Source of the DNA: an uncultured Alistipes sp.
Lineage (GTDB): Bacteria > Bacteroidota > Bacteroidia > Bacteroidales > Rikenellaceae
NCBI GenBank assembly: GCA_900553175.1
Contig: USCH01000031.1
Span: forward strand, 1-19,397
Reading direction: 5' to 3'
DNA length: 19,397 nt
The notes under the pieces are model-generated. The model saw nothing but the letters and a program-made list of their open reading frames with translations, made no database searches and had not been told where the DNA came from. The translations under genes and the position numbers were made by a program. Below are positions 7,745 through 17,809 of this stretch, piece by piece (within the stretch, counting starts at the first letter, position 1; every line of letters begins with the position of its first letter).

Positions 7745-7768
7745 CCGCACGAAACAGACGCGATCCGT

Positions 7769-9220
7769 CTACAGGTTCTTCAGCGTCTCGGTGAGCAGCG
7801 CCCAGAATTTGGGAACGGTGGCGATTTCGAGCCGCTCGTCGGGCGAATGGACACCCCGCAGCGTCGGGCCGAAGGAGACCATCTCCAGATCGGGGTATTT
7901 TTCGAGGAACAGGCCGCACTCGAGCCCGGCATGGATGGCCCGCACCTTGGGCTCCGTGCCGAAAAGGCGGCGGTAGGCGTCGGCCGCGACCTCCAGCAAA
8001 CGGGACTGCGGATCGGGCGTCCAGCCCGGATAGCCGTCGGTGTGGGCCACGTCGGCACCCGCCAGCGCGAAGACCGACTCGACCATCTGCATGACGTAGG
8101 TTTTGGCGCTCTCGACCGAGGAGCGCTGCGACGAAGTGACCACGATGCGGTCGTCGCCCTCGAACTTCACCGAGGCCAGATTGGTCGAGGTCTCGACCAG
8201 CCCCGGAACGGCGGACGACATGGCCACCACGCCGTTGGGCACGCCGACGAGCGAGTAGACCAGCCCCAGCTGCGTGCGGGCGTCGAGCACCCCTTCGACC
8301 TGGGGCATTTCGTTGAGCGTGATCCTGAAATTCGGTTCGCGCAGCCTGAATTCGGCGGCCAGATCGGCGGCGAAAAGATCGAAACGCCGGCGGAACTCCT
8401 CGGCGTAACGGGCCGGAATGCCGAAGATGGCATAGGCTTCGCGCGGAATGGCATTGCGCAGGTTGCCTCCCGAGAAATAGCTCAGACGCAGCTCGAACGA
8501 CTGCATGCCGTCCCACAGCAGGCGCGCCACGGTCTTGTTGGAGTTGACGCGGCCCTTGTCGATGTCGTCGCCCGAATGGCCGCCCAGAAGATCGGAGACG
8601 TCGACCCGGAAGAAGACGTGGTTCTTCGGCGCGGGCTCCATCGCATAGCGGAACGTGGCGATGGTGTCGATGCCGCCGGCGCAGCCGATGAAGAGTTCGC
8701 CCTCGTCCTCGGAGTCGAGGTTCAGCAGGTATTTGCCGTGCAGCATGTCGTCGCCCAGCTCGAAAGCCCCCGTGAGGCCTGTCTCCTCATCGACCGTGAA
8801 GAGCGCCTCCAAAGGGCCGTGCTCAAGCGCGGGGTCGATCATCGCAGCCAGTGCGGCGGCCATGCCGATGCCGCAGTCGGCACCCAGCGTGGTGCCCTCG
8901 GCCTTCACCCACCCGCCGTCGATGCGCGTGCGGATCGGGTCGCGGTCGAAATCGAACTCCACGTCGGAGTTCTTCTCGCAGACCATGTCCATGTGCGCCT
9001 GGAGCACGACGGCGGGACGCTCCTCGTAACCCGGCGCGGCGGGCTTGCGCATCACGACATTGCCGACGGCGTCCCTGCGGTATTCGATGCCGTGTCTTTG
9101 GGCGAAGTCGATCAGAAATTCGATGATCCGCCCCTCCTTCTTCGAGGGGCGCGGCACGCGCGTGATGGCGTCGAACTGTTCCCACACCAGGCGGGGTTCC
9201 AGATTTGCGATTTCGGACAT
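7769..9220 (-). CDS. pepD: Aminoacyl-histidine dipeptidase (M20C, PepD)
   Basis: This 483-residue cytoplasmic metallopeptidase cleaves dipeptides with a C-terminal residue such as His (carnosine-type and broader Xaa-His substrates). Family M20C motifs are visible. His76-Met-Asp78 in LQAHMDMVCEKN supplies the first metal ligand, and Asp115 in LGADCGIGMA bridges the metals. Glu145-Glu146 in TVDEETGLTGA is the catalytic base and ligand. Asp169 lies in LNLDSEDEGE, and His458 in LRGVHSPDE is a C-terminal ligand. Length is normal for PepD. The start gives the usual opening with LEPRLVWEQFDAITRVPRPS (8-27). A TATTTTTG element lies 83 nt upstream in a region shared with the divergent ispF promoter, and a strong terminator follows the stop. 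Confidence 0.96.
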   Translation of the reverse strand: MSEIANLEPRLVWEQFDAITRVPRPSKKEGRIIEFLIDFAQRHGIEYRRDAVGNVVMRKPAAPGYEERPAVVLQAHMDMVCEKNSDVEFDFDRDPIRTRIDGGWVKAEGTTLGADCGIGMAAALAAMIDPALEHGPLEALFTVDEETGLTGAFELGDDMLHGKYLLNLDSEDEGELFIGCAGGIDTIATFRYAMEPAPKNHVFFRVDVSDLLGGHSGDDIDKGRVNSNKTVARLLWDGMQSFELRLSYFSGGNLRNAIPREAYAIFGIPARYAEEFRRRFDLFAADLAAEFRLREPNFRITLNEMPQVEGVLDARTQLGLVYSLVGVPNGVVAMSSAVPGLVETSTNLASVKFEGDDRIVVTSSQRSSVESAKTYVMQMVESVFALAGADVAHTDGYPGWTPDPQSRLLEVAADAYRRLFGTEPKVRAIHAGLECGLFLEKYPDLEMVSFGPTLRGVHSPDERLEIATVPKFWALLTETLKNL

Positions 9221-9297
9221 AGGCTGTTCTTTTGAAAGGCACGCAGGGACCGTCGTCCGGAAAAAACGCGGGACCGGAGATGCGTGCGCGCTTGGGT

Positions 9298-9329
9298 TTT
9301 GACAAAAATAGGGATTTTTCGTAACTTTG
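9298..9329 (+). promoter_or_regulatory. Promoter of ispF
   Basis: TTTG (9298-9301), a 20-nt spacer and TAACTTTG (9322-9329) fit the Bacteroidota promoter pattern at both boxes. A GGAG ribosome-binding motif (9339-9342) lies 6 nt before the ATG at 9349. This favours that start over the ATG at 9337, which would be almost leaderless. Confidence 0.75.
9303..9310 (-). promoter_or_regulatory. Bacteroidota -7 element of pepD
   Basis: The minus strand reads TATTTTTG, matching TAnnTTTG, with GTTG about 20 nt upstream as a weak -33 box. It lies inside the ispF promoter on the other strand, so polymerase binding at one may exclude the other. The predicted leader is about 75 nt. Confidence 0.5.
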
Positions 9330-9348
9330 GCAACAAATGGAGAAGATT

Positions 9349-9831
9349 ATGGATTTCAGAATCGGACACGGATACGACGTGCACGCCCTCTCCGAGGGGC
9401 TGCCGCTGGTGCTGGGCGGCGTGAAGATTCCCCACTCGCACGGATTCGTGGCCCACTCGGACGGCGACGTGGCCATCCACGCCCTCTGCGACGCCCTGCT
9501 GGGGGCGGCGGCGCTGGGCGACATCGGGCTCCACTTTCCCGACACGTCGGAGCGCTGGGCGGGAGCCGACTCGCGGGACCTGCTGCGTCTGGTGACGGAC
9601 ATGGTGCGCGAAAAGGGATACGAAATCGGAAACGTCGACTGCACGATCCGCATGCAGCGGCCCCGCCTGAGGCCCTACATCGACGCCATGCGCGCCGCGA
9701 TAGCCGATGCAATGGGTGTAGACGATGACCGGGTGTCGGTCAAAGCTACGACCACAGAGCATCTCGGCTTCGAAGGACGCGGGGAGGGCGTGTCGGTCTC
9801 CGCGGTGGCGCTGATCTACCGGACCGCGTAG
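9349..9831 (+). CDS. ispF: 2-C-methyl-D-erythritol 2,4-cyclodiphosphate synthase
   Basis: This 160-residue enzyme of the MEP pathway converts CDP-ME 2-phosphate to MEcPP and CMP and acts as a cytoplasmic trimer. Asp10 and His12 in RIGHGYDVHAL and His44 in DVAIHALCDALLGA are the expected metal ligands. The DIGLHFPDTS segment (58-67) and the C-terminal KATTTEHLGFEGRGEG motif are diagnostic. Length is typical. An in-frame ATG 12 nt upstream (9337) would add MEKI but sits at the predicted transcription start, whereas the ATG at 9349 has a well-placed GGAG. The gene stands alone, divergent from pepD and ended by a strong hairpin; no other MEP gene is in the window. Confidence 0.97.
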   Translation: MDFRIGHGYDVHALSEGLPLVLGGVKIPHSHGFVAHSDGDVAIHALCDALLGAAALGDIGLHFPDTSERWAGADSRDLLRLVTDMVREKGYEIGNVDCTIRMQRPRLRPYIDAMRAAIADAMGVDDDRVSVKATTTEHLGFEGRGEGVSVSAVALIYRTA

Positions 9832-9895
9832 AAACGGCGGCACCCGCACGCGCATCGCTCCGTCCGATTGCAAATACCGCGCCGGACAAGCGAAC

Positions 9896-9932
9896 GGCAC
9901 CCGCAGCGATGCATCGCTGCGGGTGTCGTTTT
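9896..9932 (+). terminator. Intrinsic terminator of ispF (hairpin shared with the DUF4251 gene)
   Basis: The 28-base core 9898-9925 is a perfect palindrome (arms CACCCGCAGCGATG and its complement), extended by G-U and G-C pairs to 9896-9927. TTTT follows at 9929-9932 on the plus strand. The minus-strand DUF4251 gene ends 30 nt away and may use the same hairpin, although no T tract is present on that side. Confidence 0.8.
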
Positions 9933-9961
9933 GCGGATGCGGTCCGGCCGGAGCGGAAACG

Positions 9962-10507
9962 TCAGTAGAGCTGCGAGATGGTGCCGGTGTACTGGACGGG
10001 GCTGTACCAGGGATTGGTGATGGTGAGGTTGGCGCCGCCCGTGCGGGTGAAAATCTCGAAGGTGAAGGTATAGGTGCCGGCCGAGAAGAGCGACGTGGAG
10101 AAGGTGACCATCCACCCCTCGTTGGTCTGCTCGGTGGTGTAGCCCTGCAAATCGGAGACGGTGTAGTTGATGACCGTCACGTAATAGGGAGGCACATAGC
10201 CCTTGATGTAGGGGATGCAGATGTCGGCCGTGCCGTCCCAGATGCCGATGTTGAACGACGGATTGACGATCTGACGCACGGGGCCCGCAGGCTGGCGCTG
10301 CATGGACTGGGGATTGAACTGGAAATTGCGCGAGAGGACGAGCGAATCCATCGACCTGGTGAAGCTGGCGAGCCGTTCGGAACGGCGCTTTTCGCGCACT
10401 TCGCGCCGCTCCTGCTGGGGCGTGAGCACCTTTTTCTGACCGATGACGGTCACCGCTGCGGCGCCCAGCATGAGGCCGGCGACGAGCAACAGAACTGTTT
10501 TTTTCAT
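9962..10507 (-). CDS. DUF4251 family exported protein
   Basis: This 181-residue protein has an N-terminal signal (MKKTVLLLVAGLMLGAAAV), then a basic, charged helix (about 30-50), then a DUF4251-like beta domain. Recognisable parts are LVLSRNFQFNPQSM, a hydrophobic INYTVSDLQGY strand and the C-terminal strand-rich half. It is presumably periplasmic or surface-associated. The function of the family is not known. The start at 10507 was chosen because it opens with the signal peptide; the frame extends 18 codons further upstream towards uvrA without support. It lies 50 nt downstream of uvrA on the same strand and may be co-transcribed. Only an imperfect promoter-like CGTATTTG is seen in the gap. 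Confidence 0.82.
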   Translation of the reverse strand: MKKTVLLLVAGLMLGAAAVTVIGQKKVLTPQQERREVREKRRSERLASFTRSMDSLVLSRNFQFNPQSMQRQPAGPVRQIVNPSFNIGIWDGTADICIPYIKGYVPPYYVTVINYTVSDLQGYTTEQTNEGWMVTFSTSLFSAGTYTFTFEIFTRTGGANLTITNPWYSPVQYTGTISQLY

Positions 10508-10557
10508 GGCACGTAAGGTTTTGGTTACGGCCGTGAAATGCAAATACGGTGCCCGAT

Positions 10558-13377
<2,820 letters not shown>

Positions 13378-13423
13378 GGTGCAACGCATCGGCACCGGAG
13401 TCCGAATGCCGATGCCGAAGATG

Positions 13424-13431
13424 CAAAGATA
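13424..13431 (-). promoter_or_regulatory. Bacteroidota -7 element of uvrA
   Basis: The minus strand reads TATCTTTG, matching TAnnTTTG, 47 nt before the uvrA ATG. No clear -33 TTTG and no obvious LexA-type operator is visible. Confidence 0.55.
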
Positions 13432-13644
13432 GTACATTTTTCCGAAACGGCGGAGCGGACTCGTCGGCAGGGAAGATCCGCAACGCCGCGCGCTGCCGCG
13501 GGTCCCGACCCGCGTCCCGGACGCGGTCCCCGCAGCCGGGAGCGCGAATATCGGTTATCGCGCCGCCCGCTTCCGCTCCCCGGACCGGCCGGGCCTCCGC
13601 AGGCCGCTGTCCGGGAACGAACTTCGCCTCCCGGAGCCGAAAAA

Positions 13645-13676
13645 GTTGCAAGGCCGCGAAATAAAGCGTACTTTTG
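13645..13676 (+). promoter_or_regulatory. Promoter of the S1-domain gene
   Basis: GTTG (13645-13648), a 20-nt spacer and TACTTTTG (13669-13676) match the Bacteroidota pattern with one mismatch at -33. The ATG at 13696 is 20 nt downstream. Confidence 0.7.
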
Positions 13677-13695
13677 CACTTCAAAGACCGCCAGC

Positions 13696-14532
13696 ATGCT
13701 CAAAGCAGGACGCACCCAGACCCTGACCGTAGCCCGAGTGTCGGACTTCGGCCTCTACCTCGAAGACGAGGAGCACAACGAAGTGCTGCTCCCCAACCGT
13801 TATACGTCGCTCGCCGACCGGGTGGGCGACCGCAAGGAGGTGTTCGTCTACCACGACTCGGAGAACCGCCCGGTGGCCACGACCGAGACGCCGCTGCTGC
13901 GCGTCGGCGAGGCGGGCTTCCTGAAGGTGGTCGACAAAACCGTGCACGGCGCCTTCCTCGACTGGGGGCTGCACGGCAAGGACCTGTTCCTGCCCAACCG
14001 CAACCAGCAGGGAGGCATTCTGGCCGGGCACAGCTACATCGTCTACCTCTACGAGGACAGCCTGACGGGCCGCTGCGTGGCGACCAACAAGCTCAAGAGC
14101 TTCATCGGCAACGAATGCATCACGGTGCGTCCGCACGAGGAGGTCGACATTCTGGTGGCTTCGCCGAGCGAGATCGGATTCCGCGTGATCGTCAACAACC
14201 GCCATTGGGGCATGATCTACCGCAACGAGCTGTTCCGCCGGGTGGAGGTCGGCGACCGCCTGCGGGGCTGGGTGCGCCGCATCACCGAGGACAACCGCAT
14301 CGACATCAGCCTGCAACGCGGCGGGCTGGCTCAGGTGAAGGATTCGGCCGAAAAACTCATGGAGCTGCTCCGCGCCGCCGGCGGCGAACTGCCGCTCTGC
14401 GACGCCAGCGATCCGGCCGACGTGGCGCGGCTGACCGAAATGAGCAAAAAGGCGTTCAAGCGTGCGGCGGGAATGCTGCTCAAGCGCGGAGCGGTCGAGA
14501 TGGACGGGAAAAGCATCAAAATCCGGAAATAA
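13696..14532 (+). CDS. CvfB-like S1 RNA-binding protein
   Basis: This 278-residue protein has the layout of the CvfB/YitL family: repeated S1-type OB domains followed by a winged helix. These bind RNA and in Firmicutes influence virulence gene expression. An N-terminal S1-like domain (about 4-60) reads LTVARVSDFGLYLEDEEHNE. A second (about 65-130) includes VVDKTVHGAFLDWGLHGKDLF. A third (about 140-212) ends with IDISLQRG. The C-terminal part (about 220-278) has AFKRAAGMLLKRGAVEM and a Lys-rich end, as in the winged helix. The start lies 20 nt downstream of TACTTTTG. The stop codon shares a base with the next start (TAATG), so translation is probably coupled to the methyltransferase. Confidence 0.92.
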   Translation: MLKAGRTQTLTVARVSDFGLYLEDEEHNEVLLPNRYTSLADRVGDRKEVFVYHDSENRPVATTETPLLRVGEAGFLKVVDKTVHGAFLDWGLHGKDLFLPNRNQQGGILAGHSYIVYLYEDSLTGRCVATNKLKSFIGNECITVRPHEEVDILVASPSEIGFRVIVNNRHWGMIYRNELFRRVEVGDRLRGWVRRITEDNRIDISLQRGGLAQVKDSAEKLMELLRAAGGELPLCDASDPADVARLTEMSKKAFKRAAGMLLKRGAVEMDGKSIKIRK

Positions 14533-15296
14533 TGGCTGTCATACACACCGCCGAGCGGGTCTCGCGCGACGTATCCGACAATTTCGTGTTCCAGCGCTCG
14601 CTGCTGGCCTACCATGCGGCGGCCGAGCGCATCGGAGGCGAGGTGCTGGAGATCGGCACCGGATCGGGCTACGGCGTCGAGGTCGCGGCGCCCCGGACCG
14701 CCCGGTTCGTGACCATAGACAAGCACGACCCGGGCATCGACTTCGGACGATTCCCGAATGTCGTGTTCCGGCGGGCGAGCGTCCCTCCCCTGCCTTTCGC
14801 CGATGCATCGTTCGACTGGGTGATTTCGTTCCAGGTGATCGAGCACATCCGCCGCGACGAGGCTTTCGTCGGCGAGGTGCACCGGGTGCTGCGCCCGGGC
14901 GGACGGTTCATCGTCACCACGCCCAACGCCCCGATGTCGCTCACGCGCAACCCGTGGCACGTGCGCGAATACACGGCCGAAGCGCTCGCGGCGCTGCTCG
15001 GCGGCCGCTTCGCATCGGTCGAACGATACGGCGTATCGGGCAACGGCCGGGTCATGGATTACTACGCGCGCAACCGGCAGGGCGTGGCGCGCATCACGCG
15101 CTTCGATCCGCTCGACCTGCAGCACCGTCTGCCCCGCTGGATGCTCCGCCTGCCCTACGACGTGCTCAACCGGCTGAACCGCCGCAGGCTCCTCGACGAA
15201 GCAGCCGACCTGACCGCCTCGATCCGCATGGACGACTACCGGATCGGGCCCGTCGCGGAGGATTGTTTCGATCTGTTCTACATCGCCCGGAAATAA
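14532..15296 (+). CDS. Class I SAM-dependent methyltransferase
   Basis: This 254-residue protein has a Methyltransf_11-type Rossmann fold. SAM-binding motif I is VLEIGTGSGYG (38-48), and the acidic end of strand 2 is TIDKHD (61-66). FQVIEH (100-105) marks motif post-II/IV, and VLRPGGRFIVTTPN (119-132) is the characteristic strand/loop. The C-terminal 110 residues, rich in Arg, probably form the substrate-binding lid. The substrate cannot be named. The start ATG overlaps the stop of the S1 gene (TAATG). The next gene, a glycosyltransferase-like protein, is 148 nt downstream on the same strand, so methylation of a glycan or lipid is possible, but the S1 partner would equally allow an RNA or ribosomal substrate. 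Confidence 0.9.
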   Translation: MAVIHTAERVSRDVSDNFVFQRSLLAYHAAAERIGGEVLEIGTGSGYGVEVAAPRTARFVTIDKHDPGIDFGRFPNVVFRRASVPPLPFADASFDWVISFQVIEHIRRDEAFVGEVHRVLRPGGRFIVTTPNAPMSLTRNPWHVREYTAEALAALLGGRFASVERYGVSGNGRVMDYYARNRQGVARITRFDPLDLQHRLPRWMLRLPYDVLNRLNRRRLLDEAADLTASIRMDDYRIGPVAEDCFDLFYIARK

Positions 15297-15313
15297 GCCG
15301 GACCGGGCCGGCA

Positions 15314-15385
15314 GAGACGGCGGAGACGACGAAGACGACGAAGACGACAAAGACGACAAAGACGGCGGAAATGACGGAGAGGGCG
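15314..15385. repeat. Eight imperfect copies of a 9-nt tandem repeat
   Basis: Units of the type (A/G)AGACGRCR run from 15314 to 15385. The central copies (15332-15358) are nearly identical, alternating AAGACGACG and AAGACGACA, and the flanking copies are degenerate. The array is in the gap between methyltransferase and glycosyltransferase genes, with no promoter motif or terminator near it. The 9-nt period would preserve a reading frame, but no convincing protein uses it. Confidence 0.9.
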
Positions 15386-15444
15386 GGCAGCTCCCTTCGT
15401 TCCGCCCCGGCCCCGGATTTTCCGGAAACCCAACTGCATGACCC

Positions 15445-16557
15445 ATGCGCCTGCTCTCCATACCCATCCTCTCCGACATGGAGAATCTGTATCATGAGGT
15501 TTCGGACGCGTTCCGCAAGCCCTCCGCTCCGCCGCACGGCATGCGCACCATGTTCTACGTCGTCAAGAACATCGCCGCATGCGGCGGTCTGGAGACGCGC
15601 CTGGCGGGTTACGCCGATGCATTGGCCGCAAACGGATACCGCGTGATCTTCGTCGCCGAAAGCAACCGGAACCGAGCCATCCGGAGCAGGCACCTCTGCC
15701 TGCATCTGAACTTCCACGCACGCAACTTCCAGCGATCGCTCGACCGGCTGATCGTCCGATACAGGGCCGACGTGGTGGAGTTTCAGATCAAGAACCGGCG
15801 CTCGGTGCACCGGCTCCGGATCGAGCCTCTGAAGAAACGATGCCGCATCGGCTGCGTCGTGCACGGCGAAATCGCCGGTCTGGACGCATCGAGCCTGCGG
15901 GAGATGGACTACAGAATCGTAATTTCGGACCGGCTGCTCTCGATCGACTACGACAGCCTCGGCCCCCATACGATCCTGCCCAACGCCATCGACGCCGGGC
16001 AACCGGTATGGAGCTACTGCGGGCAGCGCAAGGCTCTGATCGTAAGCCGGCTTCAGAAAGACAAATTCGAGCAACTGTGCGCAGCCATCGAATGCTGCCT
16101 CGAACGCGGCATCCCTTTCGAAATCGCGGGCTTCCCGAAAAACGGCTCCACGGTCAGAAGGCTCAAACGCCGGTACGCGCTGTGCGCCGACGCATTCGTC
16201 CCCGGAACCGTCGACACGAGGGAGTTTCTGAAAAAGAACGCGGACCGGTACCTCTTCGTGGCGGGCGTCGGGCAGGTGCTCCTCGAAGCCGGAGCCGCCG
16301 GATACCCCTGCCTGCTCGCATCGGACAAGGGCGCCGCGCACTCCACATTCCTGACCCGGCACAACATCGGAAGGAACTACGGCAGGAATCTGACGCTGGC
16401 GCATCCGACGGAGCGGCACGCCCGAGTGCGGGTGGCCGACATAGAACTCCGCAAAATAAAGGATTACGACATTTCGGAATCCATCCGGGAGGATTACGCG
16501 TTCGCAAAACGTTTCGACGAATATCTCCGCAGCATCCATCCCCGGCCGCCCCGGTGA
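15445..16557 (+). CDS. GT4-like glycosyltransferase
   Basis: This 370-residue protein resembles GT-B fold, GT4-type glycosyltransferases, which transfer sugars from nucleotide-sugar donors to glycans or lipids. The N-terminal half has CGGLETRLAGYADALAANGY (46-65), the glycine-loop and helix typical of GT4. The C-terminal half has ALIVSRLQKDKFEQL (197-211) and QVLLEAGAAGYPCLLAS (277-293), matching the donor-site helix. The classical E-x7-E is incomplete: Glu281 is present but the residue eight before it is Ala273. Two internal Met residues (Met33 at 15541, Met36 at 15550) sit just before the first core strand and are plausible true starts, because the first 32 residues are not needed for the fold. 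It follows the methyltransferase after a tandem repeat. Acceptor unknown. Confidence 0.78.
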   Translation: MRLLSIPILSDMENLYHEVSDAFRKPSAPPHGMRTMFYVVKNIAACGGLETRLAGYADALAANGYRVIFVAESNRNRAIRSRHLCLHLNFHARNFQRSLDRLIVRYRADVVEFQIKNRRSVHRLRIEPLKKRCRIGCVVHGEIAGLDASSLREMDYRIVISDRLLSIDYDSLGPHTILPNAIDAGQPVWSYCGQRKALIVSRLQKDKFEQLCAAIECCLERGIPFEIAGFPKNGSTVRRLKRRYALCADAFVPGTVDTREFLKKNADRYLFVAGVGQVLLEAGAAGYPCLLASDKGAAHSTFLTRHNIGRNYGRNLTLAHPTERHARVRVADIELRKIKDYDISESIREDYAFAKRFDEYLRSIHPRPPR

Positions 16558-16650
16558 GCAGGACTGCGAATCGCACCGGCCGCGGAAAGCCGCCGGAAAG
16601 GGCTCCGCGGCAGAGCGCCCGATACGGAACCGGGGCCGCACTCCCGGACG

Positions 16651-17592
16651 TCAGAGTTTCCGGTTGTTCGCCCGCTTGATGTCCATCAGCGAAACATGTT
16701 CGTTGCGGTAACGTGCATTCGGGTTCTTCTCGGTGCCGTCGGGGAAAGAGCCGTCCTCCGATTTGCGGAACCGGATGGCCCGCTGCGGGCAGTTCTGGAT
16801 GCACGCGAAGCAGAACTCGCAGTCGCCCTGCATCTTCACCCCTTGCGAAGAGAGCTCGTAGTTGCCGCGCGGGCAGACCGAGACGCAGGCGCCGCAGCCG
16901 ATGCAGGCGTCGGTCACCGTGAAACACCGCTCGCTCTTCATCAGGAACCCCACCTCGGGGTCGAGGCCGCTCATGGCCAGGAACCCCCGGTGCATCTGCC
17001 GCTCCTCCTCCGTCACGGGCTCGTGCCACCGTCTCCGTTCGGCGAGGTCGGCGGCGATCTTGTGCAGGTTCTCCGGGATGTGCTTGTCAATCCTGATCTG
17101 CTCGTTCATGTCGAAGTTGGGTAGCCAGTTATCCACCATGATAAGGGTGGCGATGTAGTCGAACGCATGACCCGCCCGGCGGGATATGTCGTCCCAAATC
17201 TCCACGGCATCGCACTTCCGTGCACCGTAGGTCAGCACGGCGAACTTGTAGGCGGCCTTCAATTCCGCTTTGCGGATGAACTGCCTGACCATATAGGGCG
17301 GCATGTGCCCGTAGATGGGATACACGATGCCGATCTCGTCGGCCTCGAACGCGTATCGCCCCTGCGCGACCATCTGCGGAATGCTCAACAGCTCCGCATC
17401 CGCTCCGGCCAGCTGGCGGGCGACGTAGAGGCAGTTGCCCGTTCCGGTGAAATAGAAGAGGATGCGTTTGCTTCTCTTCTCCCCGCAGGAGGTCAGCGGC
17501 AGCAGTCCGGAAGAGGCGACCGCTGCGCCTACGACGGCAGTTCCCATGCGTTTCAGCGCATCCCGGCGTGTGATTTTACGGTCCGTATTCAT
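16651..17592 (-). CDS. Tat-signal flavodoxin/2x[4Fe-4S] ferredoxin (EFR1-like)
   Basis: This is a 313-residue predicted electron-transfer protein. The N-terminus has a twin-arginine motif, TRRDALK (8-14), a hydrophobic Gly/Ala stretch and LTSC with Cys36, so export by Tat and possible lipidation are indicated. A flavodoxin-like fold follows: YFTGTGN (47-53) is the FMN phosphate loop and IVYPIYGHMPPY (89-100) is typical. Near the C-terminus, CIGCGACVSVCP (230-241) and CEFCFACIQNCP (258-269) each match a [4Fe-4S] ferredoxin motif. EFR1-type proteins usually lack export signals. Folding with cofactors before export would explain use of Tat. It is downstream of the DUF4405 protein and a Crp/Fnr regulator on the same strand and may exchange electrons with the former; partner and direction are inferred. 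Confidence 0.88.
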   Translation of the reverse strand: MNTDRKITRRDALKRMGTAVVGAAVASSGLLPLTSCGEKRSKRILFYFTGTGNCLYVARQLAGADAELLSIPQMVAQGRYAFEADEIGIVYPIYGHMPPYMVRQFIRKAELKAAYKFAVLTYGARKCDAVEIWDDISRRAGHAFDYIATLIMVDNWLPNFDMNEQIRIDKHIPENLHKIAADLAERRRWHEPVTEEERQMHRGFLAMSGLDPEVGFLMKSERCFTVTDACIGCGACVSVCPRGNYELSSQGVKMQGDCEFCFACIQNCPQRAIRFRKSEDGSFPDGTEKNPNARYRNEHVSLMDIKRANNRKL

Positions 17593-17688
17593 GGTTTATT
17601 TCCCGTTCGTTTCGTCGCGATCCGGCCCATTCGTCCGACGGCCGCCCGAAAGAGCGATCCGCACGATGCCGATCTTCGCGTCCGTCTG

Positions 17689-17696
17689 CAAAATTA
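17689..17696 (-). promoter_or_regulatory. Candidate -7 element of the flavodoxin/ferredoxin gene
   Basis: The minus strand reads TAATTTTG, matching TAnnTTTG, 97 nt upstream of the ATG at 17592, giving a long leader. No -33 TTTG is seen. It suggests the gene can be transcribed apart from the DUF4405 gene 217 nt upstream. Confidence 0.45.
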
Positions 17697-17809
17697 CGCA
17701 CATGTCCGGTGCGGGACGTTACCCAAATTACGGCGAAAAATATGATTTTTACGGATTTCCGCGCAACGGTCGCAGAACCGGCGGCACCCGGACCGCGGCC
17801 GTCGGGGCT

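Larger units (their letters stand above)
13378..13695. other. 318-nt intergenic region between divergent uvrA and S1 gene
   Basis: The region holds the uvrA promoter at the left and the S1-gene promoter at the right. The middle (about 13480-13620) is very GC-rich and full of short inverted repeats, for example CGGGT/ACCCG, GCGTC/GACGC and a CCGG-rich stretch near 13580-13615. I see no open frame with protein-like content. It may be a structured leader of either gene or a small RNA; nothing in the sequence decides. Confidence 0.5.

Noticed and set aside
5168..9235. 1355-codon open frame on the plus strand
   Set aside because: It lies antisense to the barrel and pepD genes, has low-complexity Arg/Gly/Ala-rich composition and no motifs. 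Long antisense frames are expected in GC-rich coding DNA.
13378..13437. 20-codon N-terminal extension of uvrA
   Set aside because: It overlaps the TATCTTTG element and precedes the conserved UvrA N-terminus.
15166..16641. 491-codon minus-strand frame across the glycosyltransferase and the 9-nt repeat
   Set aside because: It is antisense to the GT4-like gene; its repetitive Val/Phe segment is just the translation of the tandem repeat.
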